From Pedobacter sp. B4-66 (lineage in GTDB: Bacteria; Bacteroidota; Bacteroidia; Sphingobacteriales; Sphingobacteriaceae): a stretch of DNA of 64,000 nucleotides. Location of the stretch: assembly GCF_018492665.1 (NCBI RefSeq), contig NZ_JAFVME010000006.1, positions 434,001 through 498,000 on the forward strand, read 5' to 3'. This document shows, piece after piece, positions 9,450 to 18,408 of this stretch. The position numbers and the translations under genes were made by a program. Every line of letters begins with the position of its first letter. Position 1 is the stretch's first letter. The notes under the pieces are model-generated. The model searched no databases and was not told the origin of the DNA. It saw nothing but the letters and a program-made list of their open reading frames with translations.

Positions 9450-11630
9450 TCATACTCCTTCAATTACAAACCAGCTATAGCTTTCTGGAGCGATACTAAC
9501 GATCAGATCAATTGTATAATCTCTGTTTAGTTTATAATTTTTTACGGGGCCTTCTTTTTCTTTCACCCTTGCAATGTCTGTTAATCCGGTATAATACAAT
9601 GGGACTTTTATGGTTCTAACTATTTCCTCTTTTGTAGGATTATACAGCATCATTAAACCTTTTTCTTTTTGTTCTGGATTAACATGTAATATTCCATCCC
9701 AGTCACGACCATCGGCTCTGCGCAGGTGGATCACATCCGAGTTCAATATATTTCTGTACTTTTTGTACCAGTTAATAACTTTTATAACTGTCTGTTTGGT
9801 CTCTTCAGTATCATACAATCTTGGTCCACGGTAACATGCTTGTACTCCTGCACCATAATACTGCATCATCAACTGCTCATAGTCTTTTAAGTGATCAGAT
9901 AAAGGCTCTAGTGTGGCAGCACTACCACCTCCCTGATATTCAGTAAGCGGCACAAAGCCCCAACCCATTGAAGGAGTTTTCTCCCAGGTTGCATCATAAA
10001 TATTCTGACGGTTTAGTACTTTTTGATGGTCCCTTGGTAATGAGAAATTCACCTCTCTGTAACCCAATGCAATTTTATTGGTGCCATCTAAAAAATACCA
10101 ATCAGGGGCATTAATGTAAACTCCCTTTTCGCTAAGCCAGGTATACAATTCTTTTTGGATCTCCATTTGTTTCCATTGTGAATCATCTAAACCTTTATGA
10201 CCAGGGTGTGTTGTTGATGCGCATACATCTCCAGGATAAGGCCCGTCATTTTCCCAAATATCAAAACCGGTTTTTGTATAAAAATTCTTAATGTTGTTTC
10301 TATACCAAAGTCCCCATTTACTACCAAAACAAGGAGCATTATTAAAAAAGGCTCCTCCCGGCTTACCGGTTTTCGGATCAATTACATCGTCATCAGGGCT
10401 TATGCTTCGAGAGCTAAATAAGGAATACCCACCTATCTTTATGTTTTTACTGTGTGCATAATCAGCAAGTTCTTTCCATCTTTTAATATTTACCTGCGTA
10501 GTATCTTCCATATTCAAATAACTACCAAAACTAATGATCATGGCCTCATAACCTGTTGCAGCACATTGATCTATAGCAGTGCGAACCTGTTCTGGATTTT
10601 TGGCCACCAGGTGCATAAATGTTGGGTTTGCGGATGTCCATGGTGCTACTGTACGATACATCTTTCTAATGGCTAATCCACGGCTTTCCCTATCATCTTT
10701 ATTCATTAACAATTCATGCGTACGTACCGAGTTCAGTGTTTCTCCATTCTTTAATTCAATTCCTTTAGCTTTTTCAGGGTAAACCTCTAAAAGCACTGGA
10801 GTTTGATATCGGTAATGAACCTGGGAAGTATAGGTAGAATCTGGCTTCCAGTGAGTAGTCTGATCACTATTCGCATAATTCATTGAATTATTAAATGCGT
10901 AATTGGTTTCAAAATATATTCCACTTGGTTTTTTCATAATTTGAAAACTTCCTTCTACAGAACTTTCCTCTTCAACCATACCCAAAACCTCATTCACAAC
11001 CTGATCTATTTTAAACGATTGACTTCCTTTGTTCACCACACTCAAAGACTTCACAATTAAAGGAATTCCATCATAGAGTTCATAAACTACACTTACCTCT
11101 AATCCGCTAAGTTCTGCCACTTGAGGTTTGTACAGAAAAGAAACTGTTTTACCGGTTGCTGGTTTAGTATGTAAAGCCCAATATTTGGTATCATTCCATT
11201 TCAAACGAGGTGTAATAGGTTTAACATCGTAAGAAACATATTTAAAATCAGTAGCGCCTGCAGTAAATCCATCAATCCATTCTGGTAGCAAATAGGCCTT
11301 TTCCTTTTGCCCCTGAAGTCCACCTATGTTATAGGTTTTGCCATTTATGATTAACCTCGCCTCTTCTCTTACAGAACGCAACAGCTGCTGTCCGGTACTT
11401 AAATTTGTATAATCTATACAGGCAACATTAGGTGAAATCCTAAACACCCTTTTTAGTAAGCCATTCTGTAAAACAAGATTCTTCCCATCAGCACTTTTGA
11501 CAACCTGAGCTTTCTCTGTAACTGGTTTGATTAACCAATCCTGCACGGAAGTTCCCTGAGCAAATGCCCCGAATGCACCGGTAAGCATTAAGGTAATTAT
11601 AAATAGAATTTGTAATTTTTGAAGTTTCAT
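9450..11630 (-). CDS. Secreted GH36-like alpha-galactosidase-type enzyme (divergent)
   Basis: 726 residues from the ATG at 11628-11630. This start is preferred because it begins a clean signal peptide (MKLQKLQILFIITLMLTGAF) and avoids overlap with the AraC gene. An N-terminal beta-supersandwich (to about residue 320) leads into a TIM-barrel region (YEAMIISFGSYLNM, WKELADYAHSKNIKIGGYSL). The segment GFDIWENDGPYPGD carries the likely nucleophile Asp, about residue 462. This layout fits clan GH-D (GH27/GH36), but the sequence is far from textbook alpha-galactosidases. It is the gene directly after the AraC regulator. It could belong to a less-studied family in the same clan; the substrate is not known. 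Confidence 0.65.
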   Translation of the reverse strand: MKLQKLQILFIITLMLTGAFGAFAQGTSVQDWLIKPVTEKAQVVKSADGKNLVLQNGLLKRVFRISPNVACIDYTNLSTGQQLLRSVREEARLIINGKTYNIGGLQGQKEKAYLLPEWIDGFTAGATDFKYVSYDVKPITPRLKWNDTKYWALHTKPATGKTVSFLYKPQVAELSGLEVSVVYELYDGIPLIVKSLSVVNKGSQSFKIDQVVNEVLGMVEEESSVEGSFQIMKKPSGIYFETNYAFNNSMNYANSDQTTHWKPDSTYTSQVHYRYQTPVLLEVYPEKAKGIELKNGETLNSVRTHELLMNKDDRESRGLAIRKMYRTVAPWTSANPTFMHLVAKNPEQVRTAIDQCAATGYEAMIISFGSYLNMEDTTQVNIKRWKELADYAHSKNIKIGGYSLFSSRSISPDDDVIDPKTGKPGGAFFNNAPCFGSKWGLWYRNNIKNFYTKTGFDIWENDGPYPGDVCASTTHPGHKGLDDSQWKQMEIQKELYTWLSEKGVYINAPDWYFLDGTNKIALGYREVNFSLPRDHQKVLNRQNIYDATWEKTPSMGWGFVPLTEYQGGGSAATLEPLSDHLKDYEQLMMQYYGAGVQACYRGPRLYDTEETKQTVIKVINWYKKYRNILNSDVIHLRRADGRDWDGILHVNPEQKEKGLMMLYNPTKEEIVRTIKVPLYYTGLTDIARVKEKEGPVKNYKLNRDYTIDLIVSIAPESYSWFVIEGV

Positions 11631-11670
11631 TGGGTTTATTTTGGTTTGTGTGTGTCTAAAGTATAAAAGA

Positions 11671-12573
11671 TTATTTTGAATTCCTGCTTTTGTACGCATT
11701 TGGAGAAGTTCCCATTAATTGGGTAAATAATCTTGAAAAGTAATAAGGGTCGTGATAGCCTAGCTGAGCAGCAACTTCTTTTACTAAACCATTGGTTCCA
11801 TAAAACAATTGACAAGCCTTTTGTATTTTTAACTGATTAAAATAATTTATAGGCGAATGACCTGTAATATTCTTAAAAATGGTTGAAATCTTTGAATCTG
11901 AACATCCCGCAGCTGCTGATAAATCTGGTAGAAGGATTGATCTATGAAGATTGGATTGCATGTATGCCTTTGCTTTCTGAAAAATAACATCGTGAGAATT
12001 TTCTCTATTTTTTTTGATAATCGAACCTCGCTGAAAAAGAAACAGCGTGAGGTAATTAACCAATTTCATATTTACATAAGCAAGATACTCCTTATCATAT
12101 CCTTGTTCTAATACGCTAAAGATTTCATTAAATAATTGTACTGCATCGTTTTTATAAGGGAAGTGCTTAGGGTTGAAGCAGTCTTTGGTAAACGACATAT
12201 CATTTATATTGGCCAACATATTACCTCCAAATTCTATCCAATATATTGTCCATGGATTACCCTCAGATGCGCCATATTCATGCTCAACATTTTGAGGAAG
12301 AATAAAAAAACTATTTTCGGTTACCTTTTGAATTCCCTTTTCATTTTTTACCCAACCTGTTCCTGCAACACAATAAATTAAAATATTATGTGCACTCCCA
12401 CTCTTCCGGTGAGTATGGTGCTTTGCCGCTACTGGGTAATACCCTAAATCCTTAATGAATAATCCATTAAACAATGGGTTATTTAGCCGTTGTTTCTTCA
12501 ATACCTGTTGAGGTATTACAATGACCTTTCTTCCCTCACCTTTCCAATAATTCCCTGGAATATTATCTTTCAT
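11671..12573 (-). CDS. AraC-family transcriptional regulator with cupin sensor domain
   Basis: 300 residues. The N-terminal cupin-like sugar-sensing domain (about 45-160) includes HTHRKSGSAHNILIYCVAGTG and FFILPQNVEHEYGAS. The C-terminal double helix-turn-helix (about 200-298) includes LPDLSAAAGCSDSKISTIFK, VKEVAAQLGYHDPYYFSRLF and the family-typical MGTSPNAYK end. It probably activates nearby glycosidase genes when a sugar binds. It is the only AraC gene inside PUL 1 and so the best candidate for binding the paired half-sites at 15174-15213 and 17622-17663; that link is inference. Confidence 0.93.
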   Translation of the reverse strand: MKDNIPGNYWKGEGRKVIVIPQQVLKKQRLNNPLFNGLFIKDLGYYPVAAKHHTHRKSGSAHNILIYCVAGTGWVKNEKGIQKVTENSFFILPQNVEHEYGASEGNPWTIYWIEFGGNMLANINDMSFTKDCFNPKHFPYKNDAVQLFNEIFSVLEQGYDKEYLAYVNMKLVNYLTLFLFQRGSIIKKNRENSHDVIFQKAKAYMQSNLHRSILLPDLSAAAGCSDSKISTIFKNITGHSPINYFNQLKIQKACQLFYGTNGLVKEVAAQLGYHDPYYFSRLFTQLMGTSPNAYKSRNSK

Positions 12574-12750
12574 ATCTTTAATTGATGGCCTACGCTTGCG
12601 ATAGATTACTGTAGCTGAGCATCATTATCAAAAAGAAATTAGGACAACATTGCCGATCAGCCTGTTAAATGGTAAAATTAAATATTTTAAGGGCTATAAA
12701 AGTGGTATTATATTGATCAATATCGATGCTTTTTTTGCTTAGCAAAGAAA

Positions 12751-12779
12751 AATCCGGTTGCGCCATGCCCAACCGGATT
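12751..12779 (-). terminator. Intrinsic terminator after the GH95-like gene
   Basis: Ten-base stem AATCCGGTTG/CAACCGGATT (12751-12760 with 12770-12779). On the minus strand it is followed by TTTTTC. It lies 25 bp past the stop of the GH95-like gene and before the AraC gene, so the two are separate transcripts. Confidence 0.85.
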
Positions 12780-12804
12780 CCTACAGTTTACTGTGAATTT
12801 TAAT

Positions 12805-14973
12805 TTAAATCACTTGTAATTTTATAATTTCATTGGTTGCTGTTTTAAAGGAAATCCTGTTTCCACTAATAGTTTCAGATCTCTTACCATTTCTAATCAA
12901 GAGCACCTTTCTTTCAGGCCATGGATTTATCAAAGTACAGAGCTTCCCTTTTTCACTTACTATTTTAACATCGCTAACAAGCTCATTTTTCAATCTGGCC
13001 GAAACCAGAAATGCCCCCCAAGATCTGATATTTTCAAAACTCGCATTTTGCTTTTTTGGTAACCCACTGAATAAACGGATTACATTTCCTGCACTCATGC
13101 AAAGCATTTCATTAAGTGCATTAGCTACTGTGCAGCTGTTTTCTATTCCGTGCGGATTGTTTAATTGAAAACCATTGGGGTAAGTGTGTAAAGCATATTT
13201 ATTTAGTTCATTTAGGATAATAGAAGGATCATATCCTACCCTAATTGCCGCCATAAAAAAACTACTACTGGTATTATTATCCTTCCAGCGTTTCATCTCA
13301 TCAATGGTATTGCGGGAAAGCGTCAATAACTCTGTCTTACTATCCAGATTAATTGCATTAGAAGGATAAATGTGTTGTATTCCCAATCCATTATCTGCCC
13401 ACCAATCGACACCTTTTTCAGTGTACCTAAATACCTGTCTGTTATTTCGTGTTTGAACCGGAAAATCGCTCAGTTTACTAAGAATATCCTTCCATTTCTC
13501 CTGCCTGCTCTCATCAATCTTCAAAGTAGAACTTAAATCAATAATCAGATTAAATGCGTTTCTAAGCAATCCGAGTGATAAAATTGGGTTCTTATCTTTC
13601 CCGGATCCTTCGTGAATTGCATCGCCATAAATTACATATCTACCGTTTTCTAATTTCAGGTAATCTTCCCAGAAATTAACCACTGCCAAAGCATAAGGAT
13701 ATATCTTTTTGCCATACTTTTCATTATAAGTACAACGCCACTCTTGGGCCATATTGAGCAATCCGTATGCAGCATTAGAACGTTGTCCAAAAAACAATCC
13801 TCCCAATTCTTTTTCATACGTTGGAAAGTTGCGAGTAACCTCTATTCCTAAGGGGCCAATGCCTACAGGATAAAGAATACCTCGGGTATTTGTTACGTTA
13901 TGTGCATACCACTCGCCTCTTGGCATAAAATCAAGAAGTGGGGCATCATGGGGTTCCCCTTGCTCCAATCTGTTGGCCGCATAAAGCGCATAAAAAGGAG
14001 CTTGAAAATTATAATTCAAATGATAATCACCATTCCATGCCGGTTTATCAGTAGTAGTCCAACCAAATATTCCTGGAGGAAATTTGGGATCTCGACTGCA
14101 AGCGGCCATCGCATATAGTCCCTGATAATATGCTTTCATTAATACCCGATCTTCGACACTTATATTCGATTTATCCCAATACAATTTCCACCAATTATTA
14201 TGTTTGTTCATTAAGCTTGTAACCGATTTTTCATCAAGCTTGCTTATTCTGTTCAACACCTCATTTAAAGGCTTTGCATTTTTAAACTTGCTTTCAATTG
14301 AAAGGCCAACAATCACTTTCTTCCCTGGTTGTAATAAAACAGTGCTATCTTTATAATTAAAAGTTTTTAAGGCAACAGACACTTCTGTAGGAATATCTAC
14401 ACTGTCAGTGAACGAACGCGTAAGCCAATAAACATTATTTACTTTACCACTTTTCAAGTTAGCATGTTTATGTTCTGGAGCAGTTAAACGAATAGAAACT
14501 TTTGTTGCTGTTCCTACTGCACTTAATTCAATAAAGATCAGGTTTTCAGTTGCCGACACCCATGATCTTGCAGTCACCTTTTGTGTATTCTTTTGTAGCA
14601 AACTGGCTGTAACACCATTCCTAAGAGATTGTTCTGCAGAAAAATCACCCTCATTAAAACCATTAACTTTTATATCTACAAAACCAACCACCCGAGGACC
14701 TGATAAGCCATCAGCCTTTGATTGCAACCTCCAAAAATCGTTCTTAGATAGATAATACCTTAGCTGATCTCCTTTAAAACCAACACTCATGGTTACATCA
14801 CCATTCCCCATTAAGGGAGCATCAACTGAGACATCATTTGGAATATGTGCAGGTGGTTTTGTCCAGATATTCTTAAATGATGCGCTCTCGCCATTTAAAA
14901 GCTGTTTACTTTGAGACCACACATTTAAATGACATAGGATTAAGAAGAGACTAATGTTAATTGTTTTATTCAT
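12805..14973 (-). CDS. Secreted GH95-like (alpha/alpha)6 glycosidase
   Basis: 722 residues from the ATG at 14971-14973, which starts a good signal peptide (MNKTINISLFLILCHLNVWS). An upstream in-frame ATG at 15036 would place a terminator-like hairpin inside the coding region and is less likely. The N-terminal sandwich (DAPLMGNGDVTMSVGFKGD, LRYYLSKNDFW) and the (alpha/alpha)6 region with WNGDYHLNYNFQAPFYALY recall GH95, whose two active-site Asn lie in an NxN motif (here NYN). YGDAIHEGSGKD is the likely acid region. GH95 enzymes are alpha-L-fucosidases or alpha-L-galactosidases. The family call is by motif only and specificity is unknown. Monocistronic, between a leader hairpin and a terminator. 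Confidence 0.65.
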   Translation of the reverse strand: MNKTINISLFLILCHLNVWSQSKQLLNGESASFKNIWTKPPAHIPNDVSVDAPLMGNGDVTMSVGFKGDQLRYYLSKNDFWRLQSKADGLSGPRVVGFVDIKVNGFNEGDFSAEQSLRNGVTASLLQKNTQKVTARSWVSATENLIFIELSAVGTATKVSIRLTAPEHKHANLKSGKVNNVYWLTRSFTDSVDIPTEVSVALKTFNYKDSTVLLQPGKKVIVGLSIESKFKNAKPLNEVLNRISKLDEKSVTSLMNKHNNWWKLYWDKSNISVEDRVLMKAYYQGLYAMAACSRDPKFPPGIFGWTTTDKPAWNGDYHLNYNFQAPFYALYAANRLEQGEPHDAPLLDFMPRGEWYAHNVTNTRGILYPVGIGPLGIEVTRNFPTYEKELGGLFFGQRSNAAYGLLNMAQEWRCTYNEKYGKKIYPYALAVVNFWEDYLKLENGRYVIYGDAIHEGSGKDKNPILSLGLLRNAFNLIIDLSSTLKIDESRQEKWKDILSKLSDFPVQTRNNRQVFRYTEKGVDWWADNGLGIQHIYPSNAINLDSKTELLTLSRNTIDEMKRWKDNNTSSSFFMAAIRVGYDPSIILNELNKYALHTYPNGFQLNNPHGIENSCTVANALNEMLCMSAGNVIRLFSGLPKKQNASFENIRSWGAFLVSARLKNELVSDVKIVSEKGKLCTLINPWPERKVLLIRNGKRSETISGNRISFKTATNEIIKLQVI

Positions 14974-14989
14974 ATATAAATCCTTAAAA

Positions 14990-15014
14990 AAAGGCCTACC
15001 TAAAAGGTAGGCCT
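14990..15014 (-). terminator. Terminator-like hairpin just before the GH95-like start codon (possible attenuator)
   Basis: Perfect 11-bp stem, AAGGCCTACCT and AGGTAGGCCTT around a 3-nt loop, followed on the minus strand by a run of seven T. It ends about 14 nt before the ATG at 14973 and about 190 bp after the preceding stop. It lies downstream of the proposed promoter at 15146-15153, so it would sit in the 5' leader and could stop transcription early. Confidence 0.6.
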
Positions 15015-15145
15015 TGAACCTAAATCTACCAAACATTACTTGTAAGAAATTAGCATAAATGCTCCGTTTCTAAATTTACGGGTTAGCCTATATGAATTGA
15101 TTTCCTTGTAATGACATGTTAAAAAATAATCAAACTAATTAATAG

Positions 15146-15153
15146 TAAAACTA
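15146..15153 (-). promoter_or_regulatory. Candidate -7 box for the GH95-like gene
   Basis: TAGTTTTA on the minus strand matches the Bacteroidota TAnnTTTG element at 7 of 8 positions. It lies exactly 20 bp from the half-site element at 15174-15213, the same spacing as at the alpha-galactosidase-like gene. It would give a leader of about 165 nt. Confidence 0.4.
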
Positions 15154-15173
15154 ATAGTTAATCAGCAGCCCTT

Positions 15174-15213
15174 CAATAGAGGATTATCCAAAAAGAATGG
15201 ATTATTTTACAAA
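15174..15213 (-). promoter_or_regulatory. Candidate operator, copy A (two half-sites)
   Basis: A 40-bp segment identical at 34 of 40 positions, without gaps, to 17622-17661. It includes the shared 16-mer AATGGATTATTTTACA and overlaps the stop codon of the alpha-galactosidase-like gene. The element is spaced like AraC-type paired sites and lies upstream of the GH95-like gene. Confidence 0.55.
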
Positions 15214-17574
15214 CTTCAATTTCCAGTTTACGACCTGACTCTTGTTTGATTTAACAAGCACCCTTACCCAACCGTTTTCTTGTTGAGGCAAAACCTTAAT
15301 TGTAGTTCCATCTGTATCACCAATTAGTGAGGCTTTATTAAGCTTCCATTTTCCACCATCATTTAACCCTGCAATTCTAAGCTCATAGTCATCACCGGCA
15401 ATCAATTTGCTAGTACCCAAAAGCACTCCATCTTTCCAATCCTCTTTAAGCAAATCAATCATCCCCTGCGTTACATGCTGAGAGGTTGAAACCACTACCG
15501 GATGATTTGATTTAGCACGTACTGCTATTATCTTGCAAGACTCAGCAGGAAGCTCCATAGCAAATGAACCAGAAATATCAGATAGCGGTTTATTCTCCCA
15601 AAAATCAAAAGCGTAATAAACGGTTTTATCGGCCAATCCAGTCCATTTTGTTGAACTGCCTATCTTTTGAGGAGTAGTAGCCCAATTGAATAAGCCAATC
15701 ACATTTCTCTGAACATTAGTTTTATGGTCAGTTGCAAGCCAAATTGACGGAAGCGATTTTTCAAAAGCATCAACCGGTCTGGCAATCCCATTATGTGATG
15801 CCATACTACGTTTCATGATTTCAATTCTGTCATTTGGCAAGTCTGGTAGCCAGTCGCTACTTAGAAAAAATTGTTTGGAAACAGCTACATATGAAGGTAA
15901 TAACCGTGCTCTGGTTAAACTACCAATACCATCAGCGGCTGGATCTGCGGTTGATTTACCATTTTCTCTTATCATAGATGGATCCGGATCATTCCACCAA
16001 ACTCTACCATTCAAAAAATACAATCTGGATGCACGGATTACCCCGGTACGAATACTTTCTCCATCATGATTAAAATCGGGACCAATTCGCATCGAATTCA
16101 CTAATCCCATAGAAGCACCAAACGATCGCATATTCTGACTCACACAACATCCGGAAAGGAACACCTCATTTCCAACAGCATGTCGCAATAATCTTAATCC
16201 ATCACGATAGGCTTCAATCTGCGTTTTCATTGGATTAAACAAGGGCTTATTATTTCCTATACTGTCATTTTTATAACCATCATTGATGTAAACCTGCTCA
16301 GTAACTGTACCTGTCCAAAGTCCATCCATTTTGAAATAATTATACCCCCAACCCTGCATCTTCTTTGCAACATAAGAAATATGATTCTGAACCTCAGGAT
16401 TTGTTAAATCCAAAGAAGTTCCACCCCATGAAGTCTCATAAGGTTTCCCATTTAATCGCTTCGCGAACCAGTGCTGACGATCTTTATATTCTGGATCCTG
16501 GTGATTACGACTAAAAGGCATCCACCATATTCCGGCAATCAAACCATCATTTTTTATCGCTTCGGCAGTCTTTGTCATACCATTAGGATAACCTCCCTTT
16601 GGATCTACCCGATCAAAGCCTCTACGAGGGCCGCTATATTTACCCCCGGCTTGCCATTCATCATCAATCTGAAGTGCACCCATTCCAAAAGGCTTCAATT
16701 GATCTTTTATAAAACCGGCAAGTTTAATCGTTTCAGATTCGGTACCGGCACCACCATTTTTTTCGGAATACCAGGTACAATAAACAGCAGTCCGCGGTTT
16801 CAATTTAATATTTTGTTGCTTTGCAATCGCATCTGCAAATTGCTCTTCGCCTAACCTGGCATCAGTAAAATAACCAATAGCCAAAGTTTCAGTAGCTTCG
16901 GTTGTTCCGGCAGCTAAACGAAAACGTCCGTAATCGATTTGTGCTTTTATATCAATCAGATTATTATTAACGCTAGAAAATAACACTCCACTTCCCTTTT
17001 CATTTGTTAACCAACCAGCTACTACACCATTACGTGTGGCAGGATCAACAGTAGTTAAGAACACGTAACTACCCGGATTTTTATCCGCATCAAGTAAACC
17101 TCCTGTTCCCAGCGTTTTTAATTTCGATACAGGTTTATTAAGATCAACTGAAAATGAAAGAGGATTAAGCTTTTCAATGTCAACAAAATCATTTCCAGAA
17201 TTTTTAACAGTTTGATTTACAAACAAAAATGGCTGAGATGGATATAAGGCAAACGATATAGAACCACCATCAGATGTGTTAAAAACCAATGCATTTCCTT
17301 TACCAAACGCAGCACTAACCATCTCCTTTTTTGTTACTGTTCCATTAATACCTTTTGGGGTAACATTTTTCAAAAAAATCTTATTGCCCGATTTAAAGAT
17401 CACCTCTAAATTCTTTCCGGCAACATTATAATTTACCGTGAGAAACTTATTAGTGATTACTGGTTGCTCTTTTGCTTTTTGAACAACTATTTTATGTATT
17501 CTTTCCTGCCCTGCAAACGCTCCTACTGAGCATACTAATGCAATAAAAAACAAGAGTTGTTTTTTTCTTATCAT
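15202..17574 (-). CDS. Secreted GH36/melibiase-type alpha-galactosidase
   Basis: 790 residues. Signal peptide at 1-22, N-terminal beta-sandwich to about 250, then a TIM barrel. Barrel motifs: MGALQIDDEWQ, IAGIWWMPFSRN, YNYFKMDGLW (nucleophile Asp417) and NSMRIGPDFNHD (acid/base candidate Asp500). This pair and spacing are those of clan GH-D alpha-galactosidases. A C-terminal beta-domain follows (about 620-790). It should remove alpha-galactosyl side groups in the periplasm or outside the cell. It stands alone between a divergent Crp/Fnr gene and the GH95-like gene. Promoter candidate TAGTTTAG at 17594-17601. Exact subfamily and substrate not certain. Confidence 0.85.
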   Translation of the reverse strand: MIRKKQLLFFIALVCSVGAFAGQERIHKIVVQKAKEQPVITNKFLTVNYNVAGKNLEVIFKSGNKIFLKNVTPKGINGTVTKKEMVSAAFGKGNALVFNTSDGGSISFALYPSQPFLFVNQTVKNSGNDFVDIEKLNPLSFSVDLNKPVSKLKTLGTGGLLDADKNPGSYVFLTTVDPATRNGVVAGWLTNEKGSGVLFSSVNNNLIDIKAQIDYGRFRLAAGTTEATETLAIGYFTDARLGEEQFADAIAKQQNIKLKPRTAVYCTWYSEKNGGAGTESETIKLAGFIKDQLKPFGMGALQIDDEWQAGGKYSGPRRGFDRVDPKGGYPNGMTKTAEAIKNDGLIAGIWWMPFSRNHQDPEYKDRQHWFAKRLNGKPYETSWGGTSLDLTNPEVQNHISYVAKKMQGWGYNYFKMDGLWTGTVTEQVYINDGYKNDSIGNNKPLFNPMKTQIEAYRDGLRLLRHAVGNEVFLSGCCVSQNMRSFGASMGLVNSMRIGPDFNHDGESIRTGVIRASRLYFLNGRVWWNDPDPSMIRENGKSTADPAADGIGSLTRARLLPSYVAVSKQFFLSSDWLPDLPNDRIEIMKRSMASHNGIARPVDAFEKSLPSIWLATDHKTNVQRNVIGLFNWATTPQKIGSSTKWTGLADKTVYYAFDFWENKPLSDISGSFAMELPAESCKIIAVRAKSNHPVVVSTSQHVTQGMIDLLKEDWKDGVLLGTSKLIAGDDYELRIAGLNDGGKWKLNKASLIGDTDGTTIKVLPQQENGWVRVLVKSNKSQVVNWKLKFVK

Positions 17575-17593
17575 AAAATTTTAGAATAAGTAA

Positions 17594-17601
17594 CTAAACT
17601 A
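17594..17601 (-). promoter_or_regulatory. Candidate -7 box for the alpha-galactosidase-like gene
   Basis: TAGTTTAG on the minus strand matches TAnnTTTG at 7 of 8 positions. It lies 20 bp from the half-site element at 17622-17663 and 19 bp from the start codon. Confidence 0.4.
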
Positions 17602-17621
17602 TTAATTAATAGCTCAAAACA

Positions 17622-17663
17622 CAATAGAGTATTCTACAAATACAATGGATTATTTTACATAAC
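17622..17663 (-). promoter_or_regulatory. Candidate AraC-type operator, copy B (two 21-bp half-sites)
   Basis: Two direct 21-bp units (17622-17642 and 17643-17663) agree at 15 of 21 positions; shared letters include CAAT, TATT and TACA. A 21-bp period puts both on one DNA face, as in AraC-family sites. The first 40 bp match 15174-15213 at 34 positions. The element lies between the alpha-galactosidase-like gene and the divergent crp-like gene, so it could affect both. Confidence 0.55.
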
Positions 17664-17694
17664 TTTTGTGTTAATTTTATAATCATAGCTCCTT

Positions 17695-18279
17695 ATGCTC
17701 CATTCACTTAGAAATTATATCAACAGAATCACTTCTTCAACCATTTCTGATGAAGAATTCAAGTATGTGGAGGCGGCTTTTAAAATGAAAACCTTAAAGA
17801 AAAGGCAATTCCTGTTACATGAGGGAAGCGTTTGCAAATTTATGAGCTTTATTATCAATGGAGCTATGAGGCAATACCATATCGATGATAAAGGCAACGA
17901 GCATATCATTAGTTTCGGCATTGAGGAATGGTGGATTAGTGACCGCGGCAGTTTTACCAACCTTACTCCCTCCAGATATAATATTGATGCAATTGAAGAC
18001 ACCAACTTACTGGTTACTACTCGCGACGAAATCAACTCCCTCAAAGAACGTTCCCCACTGTTTTTAAAGATGGCTCATATTTTAGATGAGAATAGTTTTA
18101 TAGCCTCTCAAAAAAGAGTAGAAGCCACAATCAGCTATACCGCTGAAGAGAAATTTATCTATCTCATGGAAACCAATCCAGTTTTCGTTAAGCGTTTCCC
18201 TCAAAACATGCTGGCCTCCTATCTTGGTATCACCCCCGAAACCCTAAGCAGGGTACGGAAATCGTTGTTGGGAAAGTAA
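17695..18279 (+). CDS. Crp/Fnr-family transcriptional regulator
   Basis: 194 residues. The N-terminal cyclic-nucleotide-binding-type beta-roll spans about 25-120 (KKRQFLLHEGSVCKFMSFI, GAMRQYHIDDKGNEHIISF). A short C-terminal DNA-binding part ends in LASYLGITPETLSRVRKSL, the recognition helix of this family. There is no Cys cluster as in Fnr. The effector is unknown; in many Bacteroidota homologues no cyclic nucleotide is known to bind. It is divergent from the alpha-galactosidase-like gene and precedes a run of small plus-strand enzyme genes that may be its targets. A weak box AACTTTTG (17661-17668) lies 26 bp before the ATG. Confidence 0.9.
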   Translation: MLHSLRNYINRITSSTISDEEFKYVEAAFKMKTLKKRQFLLHEGSVCKFMSFIINGAMRQYHIDDKGNEHIISFGIEEWWISDRGSFTNLTPSRYNIDAIEDTNLLVTTRDEINSLKERSPLFLKMAHILDENSFIASQKRVEATISYTAEEKFIYLMETNPVFVKRFPQNMLASYLGITPETLSRVRKSLLGK

Positions 18280-18408
18280 TAGAATTATTGATCTATATCA
18301 AGCCATTTTCTTACTTCAGATCAATTTCAACCCCGAATTTGCCCTGTATCTTTAGGTGTGATTGTTACGATAAACAATTCAGCAATTTAACACCAATAGA
18401 GAAGAAAA

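Noticed and set aside
14973..15036. Longer start for the GH95-like gene at the upstream ATG
   Set aside because: It would put a terminator hairpin inside the coding region and spoil the signal peptide.
15202..17574. Mobile insertion of the alpha-galactosidase-like gene between 40-bp direct repeats
   Set aside because: The repeats are far longer than usual target duplications, are imperfect, and sit at promoter distance, so shared operators fit better; no transposase is seen.
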